Positions 50,422 to 59,598 of a DNA stretch of 64,000 nt are shown one piece after another; position 1 is the first letter of the stretch; each line of letters opens with the position of its first letter. Where the stretch lies: NCBI GenBank assembly GCA_017445115.1, contig JAFSUU010000122.1, forward strand, positions 21,087 through 85,086. Direction: 5' to 3'. The translations under genes and the position numbers were made by a program. The stretch comes from Clostridia bacterium (GTDB lineage: Bacteria > Bacillota_A > Clostridia > Oscillospirales > CAG-272). The notes under the pieces were generated by a model that saw only the letters and a program-made list of their open reading frames with translations, made no database searches and was not told the origin of the DNA.

Positions 50422-51491
50422 TGGCTCTCTTTCACGAGGGGTTTCTTGCCGCTGCGTCCGGATTTACCGATTCGCATTTTCCATTGCTTTACTGTGACGG
50501 AGATCTGACGGTAGTGGATATGAATTCTGCTGCAAATGCGGCGTTCGGAAACAAATTCAGGCTTGCTGATATGACAAAATATTTGTCGGAGGAAGACACG
50601 GCGAACGTGTTCGCCATGCTTTATTCCTGCGCCAAATTCGGAGAATACGACGGTGCTTTCGTCACCGCAAAGACACACGGAGCGAGGGAGTTTACATGGA
50701 CTCTTGTCGCTCCGCGTTCTTTTCTCGGAGAGGTGTTTGCGGAATTCAGGCTCTTCCGGACGAAGCGTGAGATGCTCTCCTCTCGCGAGAGCAAAGCCTT
50801 GATCTTTCCCGTCGTGCCGTCGATCCCTGTTTATTCGAACAAAAGCGGCAGAGAGGGAAGCGCGTTGATCGGCATAGAATTAGAAAGGACTTTCGCTTAC
50901 AATATGCTGACCAATTTATACAGCTCGGCGCTGGAAGACAGTCCTCCGGAGATGCTTGATCTCGCAAAAACCGCGAAGAGGATCATCGCGGAAGCGACAA
51001 ATTATTTCAATTTCAACAGATTGAAGTGGACTCTCAAAAATACTCAAGAAGACATGACGGCCTGTCCTCTCGTCAGCCGCAGATGTTTTATAAACATGAT
51101 CGCTCTTGTCGTTTCGGTTTTCTCGGATATTTCCGGCGACGGTCTGGCGTCGCTTGAATTTGAGGCGGAAAGCGGCGGTATCAGGATGAATTTCATGACA
51201 AAGATGCGCGCGAGGGACGTAATATTTGTCGGAGATTTCAATTTGTCCTTGCTCGGAAAAATGTTTTCCGGCGTAGGAAGCCGTACTTCGGTTCTCTCGT
51301 TTATATGCAGCGCCTATGGGGCGGGGTATTACGCCAAAGTGAAAGACGGCGACGTTCTGATCCTTTCTCTCGTATTTTCAAAAGACGGAGTCGAAGAGAG
51401 CTTCGAGGTAAAACATACCGACCGGTTCGATATGAACGCAATGAGAGAGTCCGCAAAGCTGATACGCTGTCTCGGAGGATTTGAAAAATGA
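50421..51491 (+). CDS. Hypothetical PAS/histidine-kinase-like protein
   Basis: 356 residues, start ATG overlapping the previous stop (TGATG). The first ~110 residues look like a PAS domain (LLYCDGDLTVVDMNSAANAAFG). The middle is helical (NMLTNLYSSALEDSPPEMLDLAKTAKRIIAEATNYF). The end (SRRCFINMIALVVSVFSDISGDGLASLEFEAESGGIRMNF...) recalls the start of a HATPase domain, but the N, G1 and G2 boxes are not seen, so any kinase would be degenerate. No membrane helix. Function unknown. Confidence 0.55.
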   Translation: MALFHEGFLAAASGFTDSHFPLLYCDGDLTVVDMNSAANAAFGNKFRLADMTKYLSEEDTANVFAMLYSCAKFGEYDGAFVTAKTHGAREFTWTLVAPRSFLGEVFAEFRLFRTKREMLSSRESKALIFPVVPSIPVYSNKSGREGSALIGIELERTFAYNMLTNLYSSALEDSPPEMLDLAKTAKRIIAEATNYFNFNRLKWTLKNTQEDMTACPLVSRRCFINMIALVVSVFSDISGDGLASLEFEAESGGIRMNFMTKMRARDVIFVGDFNLSLLGKMFSGVGSRTSVLSFICSAYGAGYYAKVKDGDVLILSLVFSKDGVEESFEVKHTDRFDMNAMRESAKLIRCLGGFEK

Positions 51492-52261
51492 GAAAACAGC
51501 TTTCGGATATATACGAACTGCTTACCGTTTCAAAGTGTCCGTCGTGCGGCGCCGTCACAAAACGTTCGGGTACGTTTTGCCCGGATTGCCTTGAAAAATA
51601 TACTGCCGAAAGGGCGGCGGAGTGTCCGTTCTGCAAGATGGCGGCGGACGTCTGCGTCTGCAGCGTCAGAGATCTGTACTTTTGCCGGGAGCTCGACGGC
51701 ACGATGAAGTCTCTTCTGTTTTATATGCCGGAAAACAAGGTGTTTTCGAGGGCGCTCAAGAGCTTGAAATACTCTTCCGACCGCGGAGTTGAAAAGCTTT
51801 TTGCCAGAGAGCTTGCGAGAGAGGTGCTTCTCCTTTTCAAAAAGCACGGCGAATTTTCGGAGGACTGGAGCGTCACGTTTCCGCCGCGACGGAAAAACGC
51901 GGTGAAGCGTTACGGATTCGATCAGTCAAAGGGACTTGCAAGGCGTCTTTCAAAGTACACCGGGATGACTTTTGAAAAGGTGTTTTCAAGGAAGGGAAAG
52001 ACGGCGCAAAAAACTCTCGGCGCTGCCGAGAGGGAGAGAAACGCCGCGTCTTCGTTCGCTGTAAAGAAGAGAGCGGAGATATCAGGTAAAAAGTATATTA
52101 TCATCGACGACGTTGTGACTTCCGGTTCGACCGTAAAAGCGTGTCAGACACTTCTTTTGTCGCACGGTGCGAAGTGTGCTTTCGTTCTATCGGTTGCCAA
52201 AACTCCAATGCGCGGCGCGGGGTTTGACTCCGGGCTGAAATACAGAAAAACAAAAAAATAA
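51488..52261 (+). CDS. comF: ComF family phosphoribosyltransferase-like protein
   Basis: 257 residues. N-terminal zinc finger with CPSCGAV, CPDC, CPFC and CVCS, a 'SLLFYMPENKVFSRALKSLKYSSDR' segment and C-terminal PRT motif YIIIDDVVTSGSTVKA. ComF helps DNA uptake or ssDNA handling in competence. ATGA overlap with the previous gene. Last gene of the operon. Confidence 0.9.
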   Translation: MRKQLSDIYELLTVSKCPSCGAVTKRSGTFCPDCLEKYTAERAAECPFCKMAADVCVCSVRDLYFCRELDGTMKSLLFYMPENKVFSRALKSLKYSSDRGVEKLFARELAREVLLLFKKHGEFSEDWSVTFPPRRKNAVKRYGFDQSKGLARRLSKYTGMTFEKVFSRKGKTAQKTLGAAERERNAASSFAVKKRAEISGKKYIIIDDVVTSGSTVKACQTLLLSHGAKCAFVLSVAKTPMRGAGFDSGLKYRKTKK

Positions 52262-52274
52262 AAGCGCGTGTGAA

Positions 52275-52524
52275 TGCCGACTGTTCTAAAGGACAGTCGG
52301 CAGCGATATTTGCCCTTTGGGCAAGCGATATACACCTTCGGTGTTCGATATGTGCCTTCGGCACGCGATATGTTCGCTTTGCGAACGAGGGCAAATATCA
52401 TATCGCATTCGTTTATGGACGATATATTTCGTCCATAAACGAATATATCGAGGCGGCAAAGCCGCTATATCGAGTTTTGCATATATGCAAAACATATCGC
52501 CTTTGGAATTTGCATACAAATTCC
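52275..52524. repeat. Hairpin-linker array F (CGATAT / ATATCG type)
   Basis: Left half linkers (G)CGATAT at 52304, 52326, 52346 and 52366; right half linkers ATATCG at 52445, 52467 and 52494. Hairpins include TGCCGACTGT/ACAGTCGGCA, ACACC/GGTGT, GTGCC/GGCAC, GTTCGC/GCGAAC, a central 13-bp stem (52410-52422 / 52429-52441), GCGGC/GCCGC, GTTTTGCAT/ATGCAAAAC and GGAATTTG/CAAATTCC. The linker switches strand across the central stem. No gene in 52262-52636. Confidence 0.8.
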
Positions 52525-52546
52525 CTGCTTGCGCCGATATGCGACA

Positions 52547-52598
52547 AAAAACCGACTGAAATAAGTTTATTTCCTTACTTCAGCCGGTTTTTCATTTT
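52547..52598. terminator. Bidirectional terminator between comF and the SLOG gene
   Basis: AAAACCGACTGAAATAAG pairs, with two A-C mismatches, with CTTACTTCAGCCGGTTTT, flanked by A and T tracts. It lies between convergent genes. Confidence 0.75.
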
Positions 52599-52636
52599 CT
52601 GCCCTTAAGAGCGCCTTGTGAACGCGCTTTTTTGAT

Positions 52637-53131
52637 TTATTCTGAGACTTTCGAGGAAAGATTGACTACTGAAACCCCGACTTCATTCGCATATTTTACC
52701 GTGTTGGAAGTGCCGCCGGATCTTCCGTCGAAATATGCGATGCAGAGCGAAGACATATCCACCATCATCCTGTTTCGCTTCATCATACACTTTGAATCGT
52801 AGAATTCCTGTACGTATATGATCTCGTCGGCTTCTTCTTTCATTTTCCGGTATTCGTTTATATCGGGAAGGCTTTTCCACAGCTTTGTCTGATCTCTGCA
52901 CGGCAGAACGAGACAAAGCGTCACGGGACGCCCGGCTTTCCGAAACGCGATCACGCGATCCGCGGCGAGTTTGTCGAATCCGAGCGCTCCGCCGGCGACA
53001 AATCTGCCGTATCCTTTTTCAACGCACCGCTCGATGATGACGTCGAGCTTCGCTGTGACGGCATCTTTCTCGCCGGCAGGTATTATTCTGTGACCGGTAA
53101 AGCAGACGGTCTTGCCATTCAACTGATCCAT
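52637..53131 (-). CDS. SLOG family protein (DUF1273/YpsA-like)
   Basis: 164 residues, Rossmann-like SLOG fold: KTVCFTGHRIIPAGEKD at the N-terminus, GYGRFVAGGALGFDKLAADRVIAFRKAG, and SLCIAYFDGRSGGTSNTVKYANEVG near the end, which forms the nucleotide-binding GGTxxT loop. Proteins of this group bind nucleotides or nucleotide-like second messengers; the role is unknown. AAGGAG precedes the ATG at 53131. Confidence 0.88.
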   Translation of the reverse strand: MDQLNGKTVCFTGHRIIPAGEKDAVTAKLDVIIERCVEKGYGRFVAGGALGFDKLAADRVIAFRKAGRPVTLCLVLPCRDQTKLWKSLPDINEYRKMKEEADEIIYVQEFYDSKCMMKRNRMMVDMSSLCIAYFDGRSGGTSNTVKYANEVGVSVVNLSSKVSE

Positions 53132-53216
53132 CAGGCGCTCCTTCCCGCGTTTTTATATATTTTATCACGACATAAAGCTTAATAGCAACCCCCGGGAACG
53201 ATATTGACAGAATATT

Positions 53217-53912
53217 TCATTCTGCGCCGAAGAAAGCCATCGCATCCGCAAGCCCTCCGACCTCGTCGATCAGTCCGCATTCCACGGCTTCTTTGCCGTC
53301 GATTATTGAACCGGTATCGGTCGCTATCTGATCGGTCCGCATCAGCATTTCGCGGAATTTTTCCTCCGTCACGTTCGAGTGACCTGTCACGAATTTCACT
53401 ATCCTGTCCTGCATACGCTCGAAATAATAATAGGTTTGAGGAACTCCGACGACGGTGCCGCTCATTCTGACCGGATGTATCGTCATCGTGGCTGAAGGAA
53501 CTATGAAAGAGCGTTTTGCGGACACCGCGAGAGGGACGCCTATCGAATGACCGCCCCCGAGAACGAGAGACACGGTCGGCTTCGACATACTCGATACCAT
53601 CTCCGCGATCGCGAGCCCCGCTTCAACGTCTCCTCCCATCGTGTTGAGGATGAGCAGCATCCCATCCACGTTGTCGCTCTGTTCGACGGCGACGATCTGC
53701 GGTATCACGTGCTCGTATCTTGTGGCTTTCTGTCCTTCTCCGAGCAGGTAATGACCTTCGATCTGACCGATTATCGATATGCAGTGGATCGTTTTTCCGT
53801 GCCCTGTCGCGGTGACGCTCCCGCTTTTGAAGACCTCGTCGAGGTCCGACGGAGACGCCGCCTCCGAGGTGTCTTCTCTCTTTTCTTCGTCAAGTTCATT
53901 GCCGTTTTTCAT
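53217..53912 (-). CDS. ClpP-family serine protease, TepA type
   Basis: 231 residues. '[63 protein letters not shown]' holds the catalytic Ser (GGGHSIG) and His (TIHP) of ClpP-like peptidases; the flanks match TepA/translocation-enhancing proteins. N-terminus is charged and without a signal. Likely degrades peptides in the cytosol near the membrane. GGAGGTC just before the ATG at 53912. Confidence 0.85.
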   Translation of the reverse strand: MKNGNELDEEKREDTSEAASPSDLDEVFKSGSVTATGHGKTIHCISIIGQIEGHYLLGEGQKATRYEHVIPQIVAVEQSDNVDGMLLILNTMGGDVEAGLAIAEMVSSMSKPTVSLVLGGGHSIGVPLAVSAKRSFIVPSATMTIHPVRMSGTVVGVPQTYYYFERMQDRIVKFVTGHSNVTEEKFREMLMRTDQIATDTGSIIDGKEAVECGLIDEVGGLADAMAFFGAE

Positions 53913-54030
53913 TTTGACCTCCGGATCGCTTTGTTTTGTTTATTATCCTACATCCCGCCGGCGATTATTCTTTTATATGAAATCACCTAAAAATCGCCCT
54001 CACTAATTGACGATATGGTCCATTTATCTC

Positions 54031-55400
<1,370 letters not shown>

Positions 55401-55422
55401 TATAATTCCGAACAATGATCAA

Positions 55423-55458
55423 AAAGGACCGCGGCAACGCGGTCCTTTGATTTTCTCC
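55423..55458 (+). terminator. Enolase terminator
   Basis: AAAGGACCGCG (55423-55433), GCAA loop, CGCGGTCCTTT (55438-55448), tail GATTTTCT. Confidence 0.88.
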
Positions 55459-55519
55459 GGATAATTCGTTTTTATAGTATAAATATACTGAGCGCAAGAA
55501 AAAATAATATATAATATTA

Positions 55520-55548
55520 TTGACAAAGCGAAACAAGTGTGTTATGAT
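55520..55548 (+). promoter_or_regulatory. Promoter of the surface protein gene
   Basis: TTGACA (55520-55525), 17 nt, TATGAT (55543-55548), 44 nt before the ATG. Confidence 0.8.
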
Positions 55549-55592
55549 AAAGATGTATATTTAGATTCTAATGATCATGCGAGGTATAGATC

Positions 55593-56555
55593 ATGAAAAA
55601 ATTTATCTCTATTATTACAGCAGTTTTTATGCTCGCTTCGATACTGACTGTCGCGGTATTTGCTGGCTATCCCAGCCCGGGCAATAACTATACGGTCACG
55701 GTCAGCTCCAACAACACCGCTTACGGTACCGCGTCAGCTAACCCGCTCTCCGTTCCTCAGGGCGAGACAACTACTCTTACCGCTACTCCTGAAAACGGAT
55801 ACCGGTTTGCAGGCTGGACTCTTTCAAGCGGTACGGTTGACGGAGTTTATGACGCTTCAAGCGCAACTATTATCGTAAAGCCTACGAGCGATGTTTCTTT
55901 CGTTGCTAACTTTGAGGCGATCCCTGCCGTAACCTACAACGTTACTGTAAGCGTTGACGGTGTCGGCGGTACTGCATCAGCCAACCCGGCTGCTGTTGAA
56001 GAAGGCGAAGCATCGACAGTTTCCGCTGTCGCGGAAAACGGATATGAATTTGACACATGGGTAGTCGTATCCGGATCTTTTGACTACGGCACAGGCAACA
56101 TCACCAGCGCTACGATCGTAATTGAACCGCACAGCGACGTTGTTCTCAAAGCCAAATTCAAAGTGGCAACGCCCCCCGTTACCGATCATTACGACGTAAC
56201 GGCAGAAGCTGAGACAGGCGGTGACGTATCCGTCAATCCCGCGTCTGTTCCCGTCGGCGAGATAACCACGATAACTGCAACTCCCGGAGAAGGCTACAAG
56301 TTCAACGGCTGGACCGCAGACGGTGAATTTGAATGGGTCGACGGTGATGCAAACAAACCCGTTATCGTCGTCAGACCTCTTTCGGACGTCAAGTTTACTG
56401 CTCACTTCGTAAAAGATGAAGGGAGCGAACCCGGTCCCGTATCTCCTGAGACAGGATATGAAACGAGAGCTGTGTCTTTTGTGATAGTTTCTGCGCTCGT
56501 TATTTCCGCAGCTGCGGCAGTTTATACCGGAAAGAAACATTTCGGCGATAAATAA
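55593..56555 (+). CDS. Secreted surface protein with three InlB/Flg_new-type repeats
   Basis: 320 residues. Signal peptide (MKKFISIITAVFMLASILTVAVFA), then three ~80-residue repeats, each with 'YxVTVxxxxxGTASANPxxVxxGExxTxTAxxENGYxFxGW' and a closing V-x-F-x-A-x-F strand, typical of bacterial surface repeat domains. The end reads SPETGYE, a hydrophobic helix and KKHFGDK, a cell-wall-sorting-like signal of the (S/N)PxTG form. A class B sortase is the next gene, so it is the likely substrate. Repeats may bind host or cell-wall ligands; unproven. Confidence 0.8.
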   Translation: MKKFISIITAVFMLASILTVAVFAGYPSPGNNYTVTVSSNNTAYGTASANPLSVPQGETTTLTATPENGYRFAGWTLSSGTVDGVYDASSATIIVKPTSDVSFVANFEAIPAVTYNVTVSVDGVGGTASANPAAVEEGEASTVSAVAENGYEFDTWVVVSGSFDYGTGNITSATIVIEPHSDVVLKAKFKVATPPVTDHYDVTAEAETGGDVSVNPASVPVGEITTITATPGEGYKFNGWTADGEFEWVDGDANKPVIVVRPLSDVKFTAHFVKDEGSEPGPVSPETGYETRAVSFVIVSALVISAAAAVYTGKKHFGDK

Positions 56556-56581
56556 GCTGAAAGCTGAATAAGCAAAAAAAC

Positions 56582-56630
56582 AAAGGCCCCGGTTATCTGT
56601 TCCGTGAGAATAATAACCGAGGTCTTTTTG
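56582..56630 (+). terminator. Terminator of the surface protein gene
   Basis: AAAGGCC and CGGTTAT (56582-56596) pair with ATAACCG and GGTCTTT (56613-56627), followed by TT. Read-through to the sortase gene is possible. Confidence 0.7.
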
Positions 56631-56647
56631 CCTGAGGAGGACTCCTT

Positions 56648-57478
56648 TTGGGAAACGAAAAGAAAAACAACAGAGCAAAGATCGCGTTTTATATATCCGT
56701 CACGATCTTCATACTGATACTGATAGCTTGCGCAATTTACCTTGTGAAGTGTACTCCGCTCTTTAGCCACGGCGCGGAAACGGAGACAGCGTACGGAGCG
56801 GAAAGCGTGTCTGAGCCTCCGGTGACCGAGACTGATCCCGGTACCGAAAGCAACGGCACCGAGGAGATCGAGACAAAGCCGGAACTGCCGTCCAATCCCG
56901 TGAATTTTTCAAAGCAATGGGCGCTGAACGACGATATTTACGCATGGATATACATTCCGGGTACCAACGTCAACTATCCGATACTTCAAAGTGACGTCGA
57001 CGATCTGTATTATCTCAGACGGGGCGTGGACGAAGAATACGATATCTCCGGGGTTATTTTTACACAGTCGTGCAACAAGAAAGATTTTACCGATCCGGTC
57101 ACCTTGATCTACGGACACAATATGTCGGAATACGGAACGATGTTCGCGACGCTCCACAATTTTGAAAACGAGGAGTTTTTCAATAAAAACGAAAAATTCT
57201 ATATTTACGCTCCCGGTCATATCTATACGTATCGCATAGTATCCGCGTACAGATATGATGACAGGCATATAATGAATACGTTCAATTTCAGGGACAGCGC
57301 TGTCGTTCGCGAGTATTTCGATTACGTTATGAATCCGACGATGATCCCTCAGAACGTCAGGGAAGGAGTCGAACTCAAAGACGACGACCGTCTCGTAGTG
57401 CTCAGCACCTGTATGGAGGATAACAATTACAGATATCTCGTCAACGGCGTGCTCATCGATGATCAAAGGACAAAATAA
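56648..57478 (+). CDS. Class B sortase
   Basis: 276 residues. TTG start at 56648 with GAGGAGG seven nt upstream. One N-terminal membrane helix (FYISVTIFILILIACAIYLV), Glu/Thr-rich linker, then the sortase domain: WIYIPGTNVNYPILQ, catalytic His157 (LIYGHN), Cys255 (LSTCM) and Arg262 (NNYRYLVNG). It should join surface proteins to peptidoglycan; the preceding gene encodes a plausible substrate and the next an LCP enzyme. Confidence 0.93.
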   Translation: MGNEKKNNRAKIAFYISVTIFILILIACAIYLVKCTPLFSHGAETETAYGAESVSEPPVTETDPGTESNGTEEIETKPELPSNPVNFSKQWALNDDIYAWIYIPGTNVNYPILQSDVDDLYYLRRGVDEEYDISGVIFTQSCNKKDFTDPVTLIYGHNMSEYGTMFATLHNFENEEFFNKNEKFYIYAPGHIYTYRIVSAYRYDDRHIMNTFNFRDSAVVREYFDYVMNPTMIPQNVREGVELKDDDRLVVLSTCMEDNNYRYLVNGVLIDDQRTK

Positions 57479-57483
57479 AAACG

Positions 57484-58608
57484 ATGGATAACGAAAATAA
57501 CGTCTCAGGACCCGCTGAATCCGATGAAGTGACGGAAAAAGCGGAAAATACGGAAAAGACGAAAAAGAAAAAAGGCAAAGTTTTGATAAAAGTTTTGCTG
57601 ACGGTTCTTGTCGTCATACTGTCACTTGCCGCTACCCTCGTCGGCACGTATTTCATTCTTCGCGCGATCGGAAAGAGCCATTTTCATCCCGCTGTCATGA
57701 AGATCGACGAGATCAAGACAGTGGATAACGTCGTCGCTTACGATGAGGGAAAAACTCTGAAATACAACGGCAAAACTTATAAATATAATGAAGACATTAT
57801 ATTCCTCGCGTTTATGGGCGTTGATAAAAACGAGCTTGATTCCGAAGAAGGAGTTGCTCACAGCGCCGGTCAATCCGACACGAATATGCTTATAGCCGTC
57901 GACACAGAGAGCGGTAAAATGTCGCTTGTGATAATACCGCGCGATGCGATGGCTGAAGTAAATATTTATGACGCGGAGGGCAAGCAGGTCGGTATCACAA
58001 AGATTCAGCTCTGTCTCGCATATTCTTACGGAGACGGAAGAGAAACGAGCTGTGAAAACGTAATAAAGTCCATGGAAAGACTTCTTTACGGTATCGAGAT
58101 CAACAATTATTTCTCTCTTGACCTCAAAGGTATCGGAGCGCTGAACGACGCCGTCGGAGGGGTAGAGGTCGTATGTCTTGAGACCATAAAGAATTTCTGC
58201 TATGAAGGAGAAGTAAAAACTCTCAGGGGCAGACAGGCGCAGAAATACGTTCAGATCAGAGATACCTCGACGTTCAATTCGGACTCTCTCAGACGCGCAA
58301 GACAGGTGCAGTATGCCAAAGCGTTCGCCGTCAAAGCGTTCGCGGCGATCAAAGAGGACTTTTCGATGGCGGCTGATCTGTATTCGATCGCTTCCGATTA
58401 CTCATGCACTAACTTTGATATAACGAGGTTCACATATCTCGTTTCGGTCATAATCGATAAATACGATTCGTTTTCGATAAGCGAGGACGATATTTACGTT
58501 TTGCCGGGAGAAGCTAAAATGGGCGAGACGTATATGGAAGTCGAGCTTGACAGAGAAGCGGTGTTTGAGACAATACTAAAGGTATTTTATAAGGAAGTCA
58601 ATGAATGA
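57484..58608 (+). CDS. LytR-CpsA-Psr (LCP) family cell-wall ligase
   Basis: 374 residues. Charged cytosolic N-terminus, membrane helix (VLIKVLLTVLVVILSLAATLVGTYFIL), then the LCP domain: QSDTNMLIAVDTESGKMSLVIIPRDAMAEV with the key Asp/Arg, KIQLCLAYSYGDG, GVEVVCLE and RDTSTFNSDSLRRARQVQYAKAF. LCP proteins attach teichoic acids or capsule to peptidoglycan. Starts 5 nt after the sortase stop. Confidence 0.93.
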   Translation: MDNENNVSGPAESDEVTEKAENTEKTKKKKGKVLIKVLLTVLVVILSLAATLVGTYFILRAIGKSHFHPAVMKIDEIKTVDNVVAYDEGKTLKYNGKTYKYNEDIIFLAFMGVDKNELDSEEGVAHSAGQSDTNMLIAVDTESGKMSLVIIPRDAMAEVNIYDAEGKQVGITKIQLCLAYSYGDGRETSCENVIKSMERLLYGIEINNYFSLDLKGIGALNDAVGGVEVVCLETIKNFCYEGEVKTLRGRQAQKYVQIRDTSTFNSDSLRRARQVQYAKAFAVKAFAAIKEDFSMAADLYSIASDYSCTNFDITRFTYLVSVIIDKYDSFSISEDDIYVLPGEAKMGETYMEVELDREAVFETILKVFYKEVNE

Positions 58609-58613
58609 AAAAA

Positions 58614-58640
58614 CAGCGGCGAGTCAACGACACGCCGCTG
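58614..58640. terminator. Bidirectional terminator
   Basis: CAGCGGCG (58614-58621) pairs with CGCCGCTG (58633-58640), A tract before and T-rich after, between convergent genes. Confidence 0.75.
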
Positions 58641-58659
58641 TTGTATTCTGTTTTACTGC

Positions 58660-59370
58660 TTACGCAGGGCGTCTGCCGCTGATAAATCTCGGAGTCCAGT
58701 AAGCGCTGTCCATATTCTGAAGCGCCGTCGGTTTTTCCGGTCTGTTGCAGGCGATAAACTTGCCGTCGCCGACGTAGATCCCGACGAACTCCGCAGGACC
58801 GCCTATCTCGTTTGCGAATACCGCGATATCTCCGGGCAGCATCTCTTCTCTCTTGAGACCTTTGCCGTAGGTCGCCATTCCTCCGGCGAGTCTCGGTATC
58901 TCGTATCCGTTCTGTTTGTATACGTAGTAGACAAAGCTTGAATTGTCGAATTTATCCGGCCCCTGACCGCCGAACTCAAACGTTGTTCCAATGAGGCTTT
59001 GCGCAAGCGCAACTATTGCTTTCGCGGTATCGCTTACAGGCTCGTTGCCTTCTCCGCGCGCCTCGGTTTCAGTTTCCGTCTCAGTCTCGGTCTCGGTTTC
59101 AGTCTCAGTCTCAGTCTCGGTCTCTGTTTCAGTTTCGGTTTCGGTTTCCGTTTCAGTTTCGGTTTCCGTTTCGGAGTCCGGCACTGTTTCCGTATCCTTT
59201 TCCGTGTCGCTCACAGTTTCAAAGACCGGCTCGGTTTCAGTTGACTTTTCCGTGTCCGTTCCGGCTGTCATCCACGAAGCGTCCGGGGTCTTTTCGTTTC
59301 CGCAGCTTGCAAGAATAAATGAGATCATCAACACGGTCAATACAACGGATAAAACTCTTTTCAGTTTCAT
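58660..59370 (-). CDS. NlpC/P60-like lipoprotein with catalytic residues replaced
   Basis: 236 residues from ATG 59370 (GGAGGTG upstream), lipobox ILASC with Cys23. A Thr/Glu linker includes about 18 Thr-Glu dipeptides in a row. The C-terminal ~120 residues align with NlpC/P60 endopeptidases (AKAIVALAQSLIGTTFEFGG..., VYYVYKQNGYEIPR, MLPGDIAVF, VGIYVGDGKFIA). However the catalytic 'FDCSG' reads FDNSS, and the His before VGIYVG is Phe. So Cys and His are both lost: probably a peptidoglycan-binding pseudoenzyme. DNA around 58945 confirms AAT in the Cys position. Confidence 0.82.
   Translation of the reverse strand: MKLKRVLSVVLTVLMISFILASCGNEKTPDASWMTAGTDTEKSTETEPVFETVSDTEKDTETVPDSETETETETETETETETETETETETETETETETETETEARGEGNEPVSDTAKAIVALAQSLIGTTFEFGGQGPDKFDNSSFVYYVYKQNGYEIPRLAGGMATYGKGLKREEMLPGDIAVFANEIGGPAEFVGIYVGDGKFIACNRPEKPTALQNMDSAYWTPRFISGRRPA
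59062..59173. repeat. Hexamer-based microsatellite coding (Thr-Glu)n
   Basis: About 112 nt of GTTTC/GTCTC-type hexamers (plus strand) inside the NlpC-like gene. Third positions vary, so the repeat is partly degenerate, but it could still expand or contract in 6-nt steps without breaking the frame. Confidence 0.8.
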
Positions 59371-59495
59371 AAAAATCACCTCCGGAACATTTTTCGATAT
59401 TATTATACACCAAGGTTTTGCTAAATGCAACCGGATATGGAGAATAATGGCGATTAATAAAATATGATCAAGTTTGGCAGATCGAGCGAAAAAGT

Positions 59496-59524
59496 CTCAC
59501 AAATGCCGTTTTTCGGTGTATAAT
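59496..59524 (+). promoter_or_regulatory. Probable promoter of the large ABC exporter gene
   Basis: CTCACA (59496-59501), 17 nt, TATAAT (59519-59524), 75 nt before the ATG. Confidence 0.55.
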
Positions 59525-59598
59525 AATATATATTGAACGTTTTTTGAGAATTACATAGAATTGAATTGATATCCGGGAAAACCGGGCAGGGTGGAAAA

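Noticed and set aside
58991..59467. Plus-strand ORF encoding a long Ser-Val repeat protein
   Set aside because: It is the complement of the Thr-Glu repeat of the NlpC-like lipoprotein, which has signal peptide, ribosome site and domain homology on the minus strand.
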